Source: Glaciimonas soli
Lineage (GTDB): Bacteria > Pseudomonadota > Gammaproteobacteria > Burkholderiales > Burkholderiaceae_D
Assembly (NCBI RefSeq): GCF_009497155.1
Contig: NZ_WINI01000001.1
Span: 310,001 to 374,000 of the forward strand
DNA length: 64,000 nucleotides
Reading direction: 5' to 3'
In this document: positions 1 to 9,743 of the stretch, in pieces
Layout: each line of letters starts with the position of its first letter
Numbering within the stretch: the stretch's first letter is position 1
Notes under the pieces: model-generated
Told to the model about the DNA's origin: nothing
Seen by the model: the letters and a program-made list of their open reading frames with translations, nothing else
Database searches by the model: none
Program-made: the position numbers and the translations under genes

Positions 1-629
1 AGATAGAGATAATTCTGACGCTCAGTAACGTGATCGGAAAACTCGTTGCCAATAGCAAAACCAATCCGACATGGCGTGCCGTCCTCAGCGATCACATACA
101 GCCCTGCAATTTCCGGCTCTTCACCGCCATCCAATGCAAAATGCGGCATCGTCAGTTCCTGCTCGCTGGCGCAAACGATGCTGCCATTCCCTTTATAAAA
201 CCATTCCGGCTGTACACCGATTTGCCCCGGTTGCGGCTTGCCGCTCTCCAATCCCATACGAAACATTTTCATACTGTCGGTTAGCGTATCCACATCATTG
301 ATTTTCTTGTGCATCGCATCGCGACCGTCGGCACTGCCAAGGTGCGTCAGTCCGGTGCCGGTGACATAACAATGGGCAGTATCAACGTGATCAAGCGGCG
401 GCAAAAGACCTCCGGCCTGCGCTATCGTGATGTAGTCCAGCACGGTAGTACCAAGTCCGGCACTGGCCAGATTTTGCAACGATCTGTTGCTTGCTATTGC
501 TGCCTGCGCCAATTGATAGGTCGAGTCATAGCCTTCAACAATCCGGATTACAAGATTATTCTTGGTACCATTTTCCAATACCCCTATCCGACGACGGCCA
601 TCGGATTGCTTGAATTGAACCAACAACAT
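1..629 (-). CDS. gguC: GguC/AraD1-family FAH-fold sugar-acid protein, 3' end beyond window
   Basis: Partial gene; I translated it by hand because it runs off the left edge. About 209 residues are visible, beginning MLLVQFKQSDG, with blocks typical of GguC/AraD1 proteins: LLPPLDH, VTGTGLTHLGSA, EWFYKGNGSIV, LDGGEEPEIAGLYVI and GNEFSDHVTERQNYLYL. The family has a fumarylacetoacetate-hydrolase fold and is associated with the non-phosphorylating route for L-arabinose and related sugars, where it is thought to act on 2-keto-3-deoxy sugar acids. The ATG at 629 has GGAG about 7 nt upstream. It lies 20 nt after the dehydratase stop, so it is the last visible gene of the chvE-gguAB operon. The exact substrate is inferred from context. 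Confidence 0.85.
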   Translation of the reverse strand, partial: MLLVQFKQSDGRRRIGVLENGTKNNLVIRIVEGYDSTYQLAQAAIASNRSLQNLASAGLGTTVLDYITIAQAGGLLPPLDHVDTAHCYVTGTGLTHLGSADGRDAMHKKINDVDTLTDSMKMFRMGLESGKPQPGQIGVQPEWFYKGNGSIVCASEQELTMPHFALDGGEEPEIAGLYVIAEDGTPCRIGFAIGNEFSDHVTERQNYLY

Positions 630-649
630 ATGCTTCTCCCGACGACTAA

Positions 650-2395
650 TTAGTGTGAGTGCTTTGGCACCGCAGATCCGCGGCAGCCGACCAGAAAATC
701 GAAATCGCAACCTTCATCGGCTTGCAAAACTCTATCTATGTAAAGCTGCTGATAACCGCTGAGCTTCGCTACCGTCTCAGCATTGGCCGCAGCTCTGGCA
801 GTCTGACGTTGCGCCATTTCGGTCTCGCTGATATCCAGATGTAAACGCCCGGCTTCACAATCCAGTTCTATCCAGTCACCATCTTCAACTATCCCCAGCG
901 GCCCGCCAGCAGCCGCTTCCGGTGCTACGTGCAGAACCACGGTGCCATAAGCGGTGCCACTCATGCGGGCATCCGAAATCCGCACCATATCTTTGACACC
1001 TTGTGCCAACAATTTCGGCGGCAATCCCATGTTGCCGACCTCGGCCATCCCGGGATAACCTTTGGGACCGCAATTTTTCATCACCAATATCGAACTGGCG
1101 TCGACATCCAATTCAGGATCGTTGATACGCTCTTTGTAATGTGCGAAGTCTTCAAATACCACCGCCTTACCACGATGTTTCATCAGTGCTGGCGTAGCCG
1201 CGGATGGCTTGAGCACCGCACCACGCGGCGCCAGATTGCCGCGCAAAATACAGATGCCACCGTCAGCGATCAACGGATTACCTATCGTCCGTATCACTTC
1301 ATCGTTATAAATCGGTGCGTCTTGCGTATTTTCCCAAAGCGACTTGCCATTCACCGTCAAGGCGTCTTTATGCGGCAACAGATCAGCTTCGCCCAGTCGG
1401 CGCAACACACCGGGCAAGCCGCCTGCATAGTAAAATTCTTCCATAAGGAAACGACCGGATGGCTGCAAATCGACCAGAGTCGGCGTGCCTCTGCCAATGC
1501 TGGTCCAGTCCTCCAGTGCCAAAGGCACGCCGATACGGGCAGCAATCGCCTTCAAGTGAATCACCGCATTGGTTGAACCACCGATCGCTGCGTTGACTCG
1601 GATGGCATTTTCAAATGCCTCACGCGTCAAAATTTTCGACAACCGTAAATCTTCCCACACCATATCGACAATCCGCATACCTGACATATGCGCCAACACG
1701 TAACGGCGTGCATCGACCGCCGGAATCGCTGCATTGTGTGGCAAGGATGTTCCCAGCGCCTCTGCCATGCAAGCCATGGTCGATGCCGTTCCCATCGTGT
1801 TGCACGTACCTGCCGAGCGTGACATACCGGATTCGGCAGCTAGAAATTGATGCATGCTGATCTGCCCGCCTTTGACGGCCTCACTCAATTGCCAGACCGC
1901 AGTGCCGGAACCAATGTCTTTACCTTCGTGCTTACCATTCAGCATAGGGCCGCCGGTGACAACAATCGCAGGAATATCGCAACTGGCGGCTCCCATCAGC
2001 AAGGCAGGCGTCGTTTTGTCACAGCCTACCAGCAGCACTACCGCATCCATGGGATTGCCACGTATCGATTCCTCCACATCCATGCTGGCCAAATTGCGAG
2101 TCAGCATGGCAGTCGGGCGTAAATTCGATTCGCCATTAGAAAATACCGGGAACTCAACCGGGAATCCGCCAGCCTCGTAAATGCCGCGTTTGACATGTTC
2201 CGCAATTTTACGAAAGTGCGCATTACATGGAGTCAGCTCCGACCATGTGTTGCAGATCCCAATAATAGGTTTGCCCTGAAATTCATGATCGGGAATGCCC
2301 TGGTTCTTCATCCAGCTGCGGTACATCATGCCGTTTTTATCATTGCTGCCAAACCATTCGGCGGAACGTAGCGGGCGCTTTTTATCAACAGTCAT
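650..2395 (-). CDS. araC: IlvD/Edd-family sugar-acid dehydratase, probable L-arabonate dehydratase
   Basis: About 581 residues. It dehydrates a sugar acid (best match L-arabonate, EC 4.2.1.25) to a 2-keto-3-deoxy acid. Family marks are the N-terminal RSAEWFGSNDKNGMMYRSW block, the cluster-ligand region VGCDKTTPALLMGAAS, and SAGTCNTMGTASTMACMAEALG, which supplies a second conserved cysteine of the Fe-S dehydratases. The open frame continues to 2452, but the ATG at 2395 (MTVDKKRPLRS) is preceded by GAGAAAG and matches the usual family start. It sits between the sugar permease gene and the gguC-like gene, which favours an aldonate over dihydroxyacid substrate. D-xylonate or another aldonate cannot be excluded. 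The symbol follows the Azospirillum/Burkholderia arabonate dehydratase, not the E. coli regulator. Confidence 0.85.
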   Translation of the reverse strand: MTVDKKRPLRSAEWFGSNDKNGMMYRSWMKNQGIPDHEFQGKPIIGICNTWSELTPCNAHFRKIAEHVKRGIYEAGGFPVEFPVFSNGESNLRPTAMLTRNLASMDVEESIRGNPMDAVVLLVGCDKTTPALLMGAASCDIPAIVVTGGPMLNGKHEGKDIGSGTAVWQLSEAVKGGQISMHQFLAAESGMSRSAGTCNTMGTASTMACMAEALGTSLPHNAAIPAVDARRYVLAHMSGMRIVDMVWEDLRLSKILTREAFENAIRVNAAIGGSTNAVIHLKAIAARIGVPLALEDWTSIGRGTPTLVDLQPSGRFLMEEFYYAGGLPGVLRRLGEADLLPHKDALTVNGKSLWENTQDAPIYNDEVIRTIGNPLIADGGICILRGNLAPRGAVLKPSAATPALMKHRGKAVVFEDFAHYKERINDPELDVDASSILVMKNCGPKGYPGMAEVGNMGLPPKLLAQGVKDMVRISDARMSGTAYGTVVLHVAPEAAAGGPLGIVEDGDWIELDCEAGRLHLDISETEMAQRQTARAAANAETVAKLSGYQQLYIDRVLQADEGCDFDFLVGCRGSAVPKHSH

Positions 2396-2524
2396 AGCTT
2401 GCTTTCTCGTGAAATGCTGGGAATCCGGGCATCCAGTCGTACGGATGCCCACCGTAAGTAAAGCGGTATTTGGAAAATGATTGGCAAATGGCGGACAGTG
2501 GGTGACCTGTTCGCAATACCGTTT

Positions 2525-3727
2525 TTATTTGTTTTTGTTGTATACGTCGACAAATACGGCTGCCAGCAAGACCAGGCCTTTGATCACCTGCTGATATTCA
2601 ATACCGATACCCAAGATTGACATGCCATTATTCATCACCCCCATCACAAAAGCGCCAATCACAGCTCCCATGACTTTACCCACACCGCCAGAAGCTGACG
2701 CACCTCCAATGAAGCAGGCGGCAATCACATCCAGTTCAAAACCGGTACCGGCTTTTGGTGTCGCTGTATTCAGGCGCGCCGCAAAAATCAATCCGGCCAA
2801 CGCGGCCAGCATGCCCATGTTGATGAAGGTGTAAAAAGATACGCGGGCAGTCTTAATACCGGACAACTTAGCCGCCTTCTCATTGCCGCCGACGGCATAA
2901 ATGCGGCGACCAATAGTGGTCCGATTTGCTATAAAGGTGTAAGCCACCATCAGCAAGAACATGACGATTAGTACGTTTGGCATCCCTTTATAAGTCGCCA
3001 GCAAATAACTGAAGAAAATGATGACAACGGCAAAAGCAGCATTCTTGAGTATGAAAAATAAATGCGGCTCTGTCTCCATGCCATGCTTGACCAGTTTGGC
3101 ACGATCACGGCTTTTGACGTAAATCAGTATTGCTGCGACCAAGACACCAACTAATAAAGACGTGATACGTAAATTCGTACCGTTGAAGAAATCAGGAATG
3201 AAGCCCGAACTGAGCATCTGGAAATCATCGGGAAAAGGCCCAACCGACTGCCCTTGCAACAACGCCAGTGTCAGCCCTTTGAATACCAGCATGCCGGCCA
3301 AAGTGACAATGAATGATGGTATTTTGAAAAACGCGACAAAATAACCCTGCGCTGCGCCAATCACCGCACCGGCCAGCAAGCAGATGATGCTGGCGAGCAC
3401 AAAGTTCATATTCAGATTGACGATCAAGACTGCCGCCAACGCGCCGATGAAACCAACGACAGATCCGACCGATAAATCAATGTGACCAGCCACGATCACC
3501 ATTAACATACCAAGCGCCATGATGACGATGTAACTATTTTGCAATATCAAGTTGGTCAGGTTCAGCGGCCGCATCAAGGTACCGTTGGTCATGTACTGAA
3601 AAAACGCCATGATCGCGATCAATGACAACAACATGCCATATTCGCGCATATTGTTTTTCAAAAACCCCTCATACTCTTTTTTCTCGACCAGCGGCGGATG
3701 CTCGCTTGCTGCAATATCGTGATTCAT
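2525..3727 (-). CDS. gguB: Multiple-monosaccharide ABC transporter permease GguB
   Basis: 400-residue inner-membrane permease of the RbsC/XylH type (BPD_transp_2 family). Hydrophobic segments are spread through the protein, for example near VIMALGMLMVIVAGHIDLSVGS, a conserved block of these sugar permeases, and FIGGASASGGVGKVMGAVIGA towards the C-terminus. It forms the channel for GguA and receives sugar from ChvE. The open frame reaches back to 3772 inside gguA, but the ATG at 3727 has GGAGA 8 nt upstream and starts 1 nt after the gguA stop (TGAAATG), so translational coupling is likely. Sugars handled by this transporter type include galactose, arabinose, xylose and glucose; specificity is set by ChvE. 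Confidence 0.92.
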   Translation of the reverse strand: MNHDIAASEHPPLVEKKEYEGFLKNNMREYGMLLSLIAIMAFFQYMTNGTLMRPLNLTNLILQNSYIVIMALGMLMVIVAGHIDLSVGSVVGFIGALAAVLIVNLNMNFVLASIICLLAGAVIGAAQGYFVAFFKIPSFIVTLAGMLVFKGLTLALLQGQSVGPFPDDFQMLSSGFIPDFFNGTNLRITSLLVGVLVAAILIYVKSRDRAKLVKHGMETEPHLFFILKNAAFAVVIIFFSYLLATYKGMPNVLIVMFLLMVAYTFIANRTTIGRRIYAVGGNEKAAKLSGIKTARVSFYTFINMGMLAALAGLIFAARLNTATPKAGTGFELDVIAACFIGGASASGGVGKVMGAVIGAFVMGVMNNGMSILGIGIEYQQVIKGLVLLAAVFVDVYNKNK

Positions 3728-3728
3728 T

Positions 3729-5288
3729 TCAGTTGTCTCCGTTCTTGTCGTGTTTCGTGTTGACACGCTCATTTTTAACTATCGCTCGCATTATTTTTTC
3801 TTGGGATGCTTCTGCCGCGCTCAGTTCTCCAACGAAGCTTCCTTCGTTCATCACATAGATGCGGTCGCACATGCCCAGTAGTTCAGGCATTTCCGAAGAA
3901 ATCATGATGATGCATTTACCTTCGCTCGCGAGTTGACTGATGATGGTATAGATCTCGTACTTGGCACCGACATCAATACCGCGCGTCGGCTCATCCAGAA
4001 TCAGCACATCGGGATTAGAAAACAACCATTTGCTGAGCACGACTTTTTGCTGGTTGCCACCGGACAGGTTCAGCACTTTCTGAAACACGTTTGAACAACG
4101 TATTTTCAACTGGCGACGATAATCTGCTGCCACTGCATACTCACGCCCTTCGTCAATCACGCTCTTATCTGCTACTCCCTTGAGGTTGGCCAGCGTAATA
4201 TTTTTCTTGATGTCCTGATCCAAAATCAGACCATAATTTTTTCTGTCTTCAGTCACATACGCAATACCGTTGTCGATGGCTTTTTCTACTGTGCTGACAT
4301 CAATTTCCTTGCCGCGCAAAAAAACCTTGCCGCTAATACGCTGTCCGTAAGTTCGCCCGAAAATGCTCATCGCCAATTCCGTACGGCCAGCGCCCATCAA
4401 GCCTGCAATGCCTACAATCTCGCCTTTTTTGACTTGAAAATCGACGCCCTTTATCACCTGCCGTTCAGGATGAATAGGGTGATATGCGCGCCATTGCTTA
4501 ACCTCGAAAATAGTTTCGCCTATGTTCGGACTGCGCTTGGGATAACGATCGGCCATTTCACGTCCGACCATATGTTGAATAACCCTATCCTCACTCACTA
4601 CTTCCTTATGACAATCGAGCGTATCGACGGTGGAGCCATCACGTAAAATCGTGATCGAGTCTGCAACTTTTGAAAGTTCGTTGAGTTTATGAGAAATTAA
4701 AATGGAGGAAACACCTTGCGCCTTAAGCTCTAACAGCAGTTCTAGCAAGGCGTCACTGTCACTTTCATTCAAACTGGCAGTCGGCTCGTCGAGAATCAGT
4801 AACTTGACCTGTTTCGAGAGCGCCTTGGCAATTTCAATTAATTGCTGCTTACCGACTCCCAAGTTAGTGATCAGTGTGCTGGGCGACTCCTTCAAGCCGA
4901 CTTTGGCCAGTAGCTCCTTTGCCTTGGCATGCGACGCAGCACTATCTATAACGCCGTATTTAGCTTGCTCGTTACCCAGAAAAATATTTTCTGTAATCGA
5001 TAACAAGGGCACCAAAGCCAATTCCTGATGAATGATAATGATGCCGATTTCTTCACTATCGGCAATCCCATCGAACTGCCGTTTTTCCCCTTGAAAGTAG
5101 ATATCGCCGGTATAGGAACCGTGGGGATAAATCCCGCTCAGCACTTTCATCAGAGTAGATTTTCCGGCGCCGTTTTCTCCAACTACGGCGTGAATCTCGC
5201 CACTGCTCACCACCAGATTGACATTATTTAATGCTTTGACACCAGGGAATGTTTTCCCGATCCCGCGCATTTCCAGGATAGCTTCCAT
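3729..5288 (-). CDS. gguA: Sugar ABC transporter ATP-binding protein GguA
   Basis: 519 residues with two tandem ABC domains, as in all monosaccharide importers of the Rbs/Xyl/Mgl type. The first Walker A (GENGAGKST) is at about residues 38-45 and the second half carries [10 protein letters not shown] near 295, a degenerate P-loop usual for this family. The second-half signature is [11 protein letters not shown]. Walker B motifs [11 protein letters not shown] and [12 protein letters not shown] are present. It hydrolyses ATP to drive uptake through GguB. The ATG at 5288 has GAGGT about 8 nt upstream. It lies 281 nt after chvE; that gap holds an imperfect hairpin (about 5463-5501, GTGTGTGC with GCGCACAC) that could protect chvE mRNA, a common arrangement for binding-protein genes. 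Confidence 0.95.
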   Translation of the reverse strand: MEAILEMRGIGKTFPGVKALNNVNLVVSSGEIHAVVGENGAGKSTLMKVLSGIYPHGSYTGDIYFQGEKRQFDGIADSEEIGIIIIHQELALVPLLSITENIFLGNEQAKYGVIDSAASHAKAKELLAKVGLKESPSTLITNLGVGKQQLIEIAKALSKQVKLLILDEPTASLNESDSDALLELLLELKAQGVSSILISHKLNELSKVADSITILRDGSTVDTLDCHKEVVSEDRVIQHMVGREMADRYPKRSPNIGETIFEVKQWRAYHPIHPERQVIKGVDFQVKKGEIVGIAGLMGAGRTELAMSIFGRTYGQRISGKVFLRGKEIDVSTVEKAIDNGIAYVTEDRKNYGLILDQDIKKNITLANLKGVADKSVIDEGREYAVAADYRRQLKIRCSNVFQKVLNLSGGNQQKVVLSKWLFSNPDVLILDEPTRGIDVGAKYEIYTIISQLASEGKCIIMISSEMPELLGMCDRIYVMNEGSFVGELSAAEASQEKIMRAIVKNERVNTKHDKNGDN

Positions 5289-5569
5289 CTGTTGTTACCT
5301 CACTTACCTCAAGCTTTACCGACGTTTGGCTTTATGACGTTGAAACACGAGAATGTGCATTCGCTAAGCGTGTGACAACATCAGATCAAACAAGACCTTT
5401 TATAGCTGGCTGTCATCCCAGTTGAAAGAGTGAAATAAAAATGACTACTTTTGTCTGGCAAAGTGTGTGCAAAAGCCATGGCGACTGCGCACACCCTGGG
5501 CAAGCAATAAAAGACATCGTTTTTACATCTGCTCATTCACTGGGCTAACAACCAAAATCCAACTGGCGC

Positions 5570-6637
5570 TTATTTGATCTGGCTTTCAGTGTAGTAACCG
5601 CTACCTGTTACTAGTACTTGCTTCCAGTTGGAGGCATCAACACTGACCGGCTTTAACAAATAGGCTGGCACGATCTTGACGCCGTTGTTATAGGTTTTGG
5701 TGTCGTTGATGGCTGGTGTCTTGCCACTTAATAGCGCGTCGACCATACCGACGGTTACTTTCGCCAGTTCGCGTGTGTCTTTGAACACTGTCTGACGTTG
5801 TTCGTTGTGCTCAATAGATTTTACGGAAGGGATCTCGGCGTCCTGGCCTGTCACTACCGGCATTGGCAACTTAGGCGTGCCGTATCCAACACCTTTGAGA
5901 GACGACAAAATACCAATGCTGAGGCCATCGTATGGGGATAGCACCGCATCAACACGCGCATCACTGTAGTAGGCGCTGAGCAGGTTATCCATACGGGCTT
6001 GTGCCACCGCTCCATCCCAACGTAAAGTTGAGACTTTGTTCATGCCGGTTTGTTTGCTACGCACCACCAACTTACCTTTGGCGATATACGGTTGTAGCAC
6101 TGACATCGCGCCATTGTAGAAGAAGAAGGCATTGTTATCGTCTGCAGAACCACCAAACAGTTCTATATTGAAAGGTCCCTTGCCGTCCTTCAAATCCAGT
6201 GCTTTGGCAATGTAGTCGGCTTGCAGTACGCCGACCTGAAAGTTATCGAAGGTCGCGTAATAATCAACATTCTTGGAGTTACGGATCAGACGATCATAAG
6301 CGATTACCTTAATCCCCTTGTCGGCTGCTTTTTGTAAGACATTCGTTAACGTAGTGCCATCAATCGCAGCGATCACCAACACCTTGTCGCCTTTGGTGAT
6401 CATGTTCTCGATCTGCGCTAACTGATTTGGAATATCGTCTTCGGCATATTGCAAGTCGGTCTTATAACCTTTTTCCTTAAATACCTTGACCATGTTATCG
6501 CCGTCAGCAATCCAGCGTGCTGATGATTTCGTTGGCATCGAAATACCTATGCTCGGCTTCTCTTGCGCACCAACCTGAGATACCACACCGAATACACCTA
6601 TCAATAACCCAACAATCGTCAATTTAATTATTTTCAC
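5570..6637 (-). CDS. chvE: Periplasmic monosaccharide-binding protein ChvE
   Basis: 355-residue Peripla_BP_4 type sugar-binding protein. It has an N-terminal signal peptide ([19 protein letters not shown], cleavage likely after VGA near residue 24), followed by the mature start [21 protein letters not shown], characteristic of ChvE/xylose-binding proteins. Other conserved blocks are [25 protein letters not shown] and [16 protein letters not shown]. It captures sugar in the periplasm for GguAB. The start codon is GTG, supported by GGAGA 6 nt upstream. It is the first gene of the operon, so the promoter should lie in 6638-7200. In Agrobacterium ChvE also feeds a sensor kinase; no such kinase gene is visible here. 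Confidence 0.93.
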   Translation of the reverse strand: MKIIKLTIVGLLIGVFGVVSQVGAQEKPSIGISMPTKSSARWIADGDNMVKVFKEKGYKTDLQYAEDDIPNQLAQIENMITKGDKVLVIAAIDGTTLTNVLQKAADKGIKVIAYDRLIRNSKNVDYYATFDNFQVGVLQADYIAKALDLKDGKGPFNIELFGGSADDNNAFFFYNGAMSVLQPYIAKGKLVVRSKQTGMNKVSTLRWDGAVAQARMDNLLSAYYSDARVDAVLSPYDGLSIGILSSLKGVGYGTPKLPMPVVTGQDAEIPSVKSIEHNEQRQTVFKDTRELAKVTVGMVDALLSGKTPAINDTKTYNNGVKIVPAYLLKPVSVDASNWKQVLVTGSGYYTESQIK

Positions 6638-7230
6638 AGCTTGTCTCCATTAGTTATTTTGATATTGCGTCAGAACATTGTGCAGCGCCTGCGTTTACTA
6701 CGCATATGGCTCACTTACCGCCATATGACTGGCCAACAAAATATTTTTATCCGGCAATTATGCGGCTACAACTCTATAAACCGCTTCGGGTAAGTTTGTT
6801 AGCTATCTTACGAACATCATCGATATCAAACAAATGATATTTTTCATCATTTCGATATCTATTTAGGTATTGATTTAGAAAAATGAAATACTTGGATGAT
6901 GGCATTTGCAGCTATTCGTTAGAGGATAAACGCCAATGTCAGTGTAAAAACACTTTACGCGTCTTACTAATCACTTTTTTATCACGATTGATATCCATTT
7001 TGATATTTCTCTGAAAAAAGTTGATTGTCGGCTATGCTGAAAGTTAATTCTATGTCACATAATTTCGTCGACATTACCTCGTAAAATGGCACATAAATCT
7101 CTTTATCGACCTTGGCGGTAATTTTTATTCGTGCTGCGTGGCTGATGGATGGAACACGCCATGAATGCAAGGTGCAAGGTGACCGAAACAAGTTGGGCAG
7201 GAAGCGCGCGATAATGGCGCTTAATCAAAC
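6638..7230. other. Gene-free AT-rich leader upstream of chvE
   Basis: About 590 bases without a supported gene. A 69-codon open frame at 6982-7191 (minus) has no recognisable family, no Shine-Dalgarno sequence and no neighbour to pair with, so I do not call it. The stretch must contain the chvE operon promoter and holds the symmetric GATATC/AAATGAT array described separately. A run of AT-rich sequence from 6830 to 7020 contrasts with the flanking genes. Confidence 0.5.
6821..6859. promoter_or_regulatory. Candidate regulator-binding array upstream of chvE
   Basis: Two copies of CGATATC (6821-6827 and 6853-6859, 32 bp apart, about three helical turns) flank an inverted repeat AAATGAT-N7-ATCATTT (6832-6838 and 6846-6852). 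The whole block is nearly symmetric around 6841 and lies about 185 bp upstream of the chvE start. The position suits control of the sugar operon by a dimeric regulator. The regulator is not in the window and no family-specific operator is recognised, so the role is inference. Confidence 0.35.
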
Positions 7231-7263
7231 AAAAAAGGCTTAGTGATTGCACTAAGCCTTTTT
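7231..7263 (-). terminator. Rho-independent terminator after tRNA-Val
   Basis: GGCTTAGTG (7237-7245) pairs with CACTAAGCC (7250-7258) around a 4-nt loop, flanked by A6 on one side and T5 on the other, so it can act in both directions. On the minus strand it follows the tRNA-Val gene by about 15 nt. Confidence 0.85.
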
Positions 7264-7277
7264 AAACACACTATATT

Positions 7278-7352
7278 TGGTGGAAAGTGCAAGTTTCGAA
7301 CTTGCGACCCCCGCAGTGTGAGTGCGATGCTCTACCCCTGAGCTAACCTTCC
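7278..7352 (-). tRNA. tRNA-Val (anticodon CAC)
   Basis: 75 nt including an encoded 3' CCA. All seven acceptor pairs form (GGAAGGT with ACTTTCC, one G-U). The D arm is GCTC...GAGC, the anticodon stem TCGCA/TGCGG encloses loop CTCACAC with anticodon CAC, and the T arm is GCAAG-TTCGAAA-CTTGC. It reads valine GUG codons. It stands alone between relA and a terminator, about 80 nt beyond the relA stop. Confidence 0.95.
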
Positions 7353-7434
7353 TGAGAATTTTTCTTAAAAACAATCCTTAGACAGAAAAAATATCGCACA
7401 GATTTTGCAGCAGAAATGCGCAACCCAAAAACTA

Positions 7435-9699
7435 TCACTGACGCTTAGCTTCTAACACACCTTTCACATCACGAATAATTGTGAGTGCTTTTTGCAATTG
7501 TGCGGTCGAAGCAATTTCTGCCGTAAAAGCCATGCGTGCGTGGGCTTTAGTACTTTGCGTGCTGACCCCGATCACATTAATTTTTTCACGCAAAAAGATA
7601 TCCGAAATGTCCCGCAACAAACCTTGTCGATCGCTGGCGAGGACGAAGATATCTACCGGATACACCGTTTCCATGCCCGGTGCACCCCAGGTGGTCTGAA
7701 TAATACGTTCCGGTGCTTTTGCTTTCATTTCTGCAAAATTTTTGCAGTTGCTGCGGTGGATGGATACACCTTTGCCGCGCGTGATAAAACCAGCAATCTC
7801 ATCTGGCGGTGCCGGCTTGCAGCATTTTGCCAATTGCGTCATCAAGCCATCAGTGCCAACGACTAACACGCCGGTTTTGGCGCCATGCGTTACGCTGGAT
7901 GCCTTACTTTTACGGGTAATCGCCGCCTCTTCATCGTGCAGATCAAGAGGTGCGTCTTTCAGTTCTTCATCGCTGTGCATCGCCTGCTCTACGTGGCGCA
8001 GACTGAATACATCTTTACCTAAAGCCAGCAACAATTCATCGAGTTTGGCAAAACCGAGTTTACGTGCCAGCTCCTCCAGATTAAGCGCAGTCTTGCCTTC
8101 GCGCTGCAGGGCTTTGTCGAGCAAACTGCGGCCACTGGATAGTGTTTCTTGCTGCTCGATTGCATTGAACCATGCGCGCACTTTGGAGCGTGTGCGTGGG
8201 CTCGCCGCATACCCAGCCGTTAGCCAGTCACGTGAAGGACCTGCCATGCCTGATGCATTTTTGGCAGTGATAATTTCGACCGTCTGGCCATTTTTCAATG
8301 GCGTATTTAACGGCACCATCACGCCATCAACGCGCGCACCGCGACAACGATGACCGACATCGGTATGCAAGTAATAGGCAAAATCGATAGGCGTCGCTCC
8401 GCTCGGCAACTCAATCACACGTGCCTGCGGCGTCAATACATAGATATGATCATCGAGCGCTGCTGATTTGAGTTTCTCCAGCCATTCGCGGCGGTTATCC
8501 TCTTGTTCGACCACCGCATCGGTGACTTCATTTTTCCATGCCAGCAGTTGCCTTAACCATGCGATTTTTTCATCATATTTTTGTGCTGCAAACTGTGAGC
8601 CACCAGTTTCTTTATACCGCCAATGTGCGGCGACACCGTACTCGGCAAAATGATGCATCTCGCTAGTGCGAATTTGTACTTCCAATGCTCGATCATCATC
8701 GGCTACCACCACCGTATGCAAAGATTGATAACCGTTCGGCTTCGGACGTGAAATATAGTCGTCAAATTCCTTCGGGATCGGAATCCAGATGTTATGAACT
8801 ATCCCTAAAACGGTGTAACAGGTTTTGACATCATCGACGATCACGCGGAATGCGCGGACATCATAAAGTTCGGAGAAATCGAGTTCTTTCCCCCGCATTT
8901 TGTGCCAAATACTGTAGATATGTTTGGGTCGTCCAGACACTTCGGCTTTAATGCCGGCGGCACCTAATTCGCTGCGCAAACGATCAATCGCGGCACCGAC
9001 AAAACTCTCACGCTCAATCCGGCGTTCTTCCAGCATTTTGGCAATACGTTTGTAAGTAGCTGGCTCAATGAAACGAAACGAGAGATCTTCCAGCTCCCAT
9101 TTCAATTGCCAAATACCCAGACGATTCGCCAACGGCGCGTATAAATCCAGTGTCTCGCGCGCATATTTGCTAGTGCGTGCATCTTCAATTTTTTGTTCCG
9201 CAAAATAGCGTAACGCAACCAGACGCGATGCAAGACGCACCAACACCACGCGCATATCGCCAGCCATTGCCAACAACATTTTGCGCAAGGTTTCTACTTG
9301 TGTCGCAGCCTGTTGCGCCGCGTTCTTACCTCGCATCACTTCCTGCTGATGCACAAATGTAAATCCATGCAAGCGCATGAGCTGACGGATACCGCCAACC
9401 AGACCACTGCACTCCTCACCAAAATGCTGTTCAATCACGGCCATATTGGTCGGATCAATAATCGGCAATTCAAATAACAAACCTGCAATGCGGGTTTCGA
9501 CATCCGTATTTAACGTTGCCAATGCACTGGCGACATTTTGTGAGAATTCCAGCGTCGATTGGCCGGTCGTGACGGTTTTCTCAGCATACAAAGGCGCAAC
9601 GAACGCCAGCGCGGCAAGCACACGGACGCTGTCATCGTCGTTCAGTCCGGCACAAAGCTGGGTTTGAACGGCATCTTGCGAGGAGGTAATAGCGACCAT
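7435..9699 (-). CDS. relA: RelA/SpoT-type (p)ppGpp synthetase, RelA class
   Basis: 754 residues, full length for RelA. It makes (p)ppGpp from ATP and GTP/GDP when ribosomes stall. The N-terminal hydrolase-like region (about 30-180) has lost the catalytic His-Asp pair: the expected position reads FELPIIDPTN near 77-86, as in RelA and not in SpoT. The synthetase domain (about 250-350) has the EFDD motif at 311-314, the RelA-type ExDD signature, with SRPKPNGYQSLHT after it. A TGS domain lies at about 416-480, a CCKP zinc-finger-like segment near 635 and an ACT domain from about 680 to the end. Expect synthetase but not hydrolase activity; a bifunctional SpoT should be encoded elsewhere. It follows the ridA-like gene by 44 nt. 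Confidence 0.95.
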   Translation of the reverse strand: MVAITSSQDAVQTQLCAGLNDDDSVRVLAALAFVAPLYAEKTVTTGQSTLEFSQNVASALATLNTDVETRIAGLLFELPIIDPTNMAVIEQHFGEECSGLVGGIRQLMRLHGFTFVHQQEVMRGKNAAQQAATQVETLRKMLLAMAGDMRVVLVRLASRLVALRYFAEQKIEDARTSKYARETLDLYAPLANRLGIWQLKWELEDLSFRFIEPATYKRIAKMLEERRIERESFVGAAIDRLRSELGAAGIKAEVSGRPKHIYSIWHKMRGKELDFSELYDVRAFRVIVDDVKTCYTVLGIVHNIWIPIPKEFDDYISRPKPNGYQSLHTVVVADDDRALEVQIRTSEMHHFAEYGVAAHWRYKETGGSQFAAQKYDEKIAWLRQLLAWKNEVTDAVVEQEDNRREWLEKLKSAALDDHIYVLTPQARVIELPSGATPIDFAYYLHTDVGHRCRGARVDGVMVPLNTPLKNGQTVEIITAKNASGMAGPSRDWLTAGYAASPRTRSKVRAWFNAIEQQETLSSGRSLLDKALQREGKTALNLEELARKLGFAKLDELLLALGKDVFSLRHVEQAMHSDEELKDAPLDLHDEEAAITRKSKASSVTHGAKTGVLVVGTDGLMTQLAKCCKPAPPDEIAGFITRGKGVSIHRSNCKNFAEMKAKAPERIIQTTWGAPGMETVYPVDIFVLASDRQGLLRDISDIFLREKINVIGVSTQSTKAHARMAFTAEIASTAQLQKALTIIRDVKGVLEAKRQ

Positions 9700-9743
9700 A
9701 TTTTCTACAATGACTTCTGTTGCGAGGACTAGCTAAAATCGGT

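Noticed and set aside
929-1576. 215-codon plus-strand frame opposite the dehydratase gene
   Set aside because: Antisense shadow of a clearly conserved gene; the peptide shows no family features.
6982-7191. 69-codon minus-strand frame between chvE and tRNA-Val
   Set aside because: No family resemblance, no ribosome binding site, and AT-rich composition unlike the coding neighbours.
7742-8353. 203-codon plus-strand frame inside relA
   Set aside because: Shadow of the relA C-terminal half; Ser/Arg-rich with no domain.
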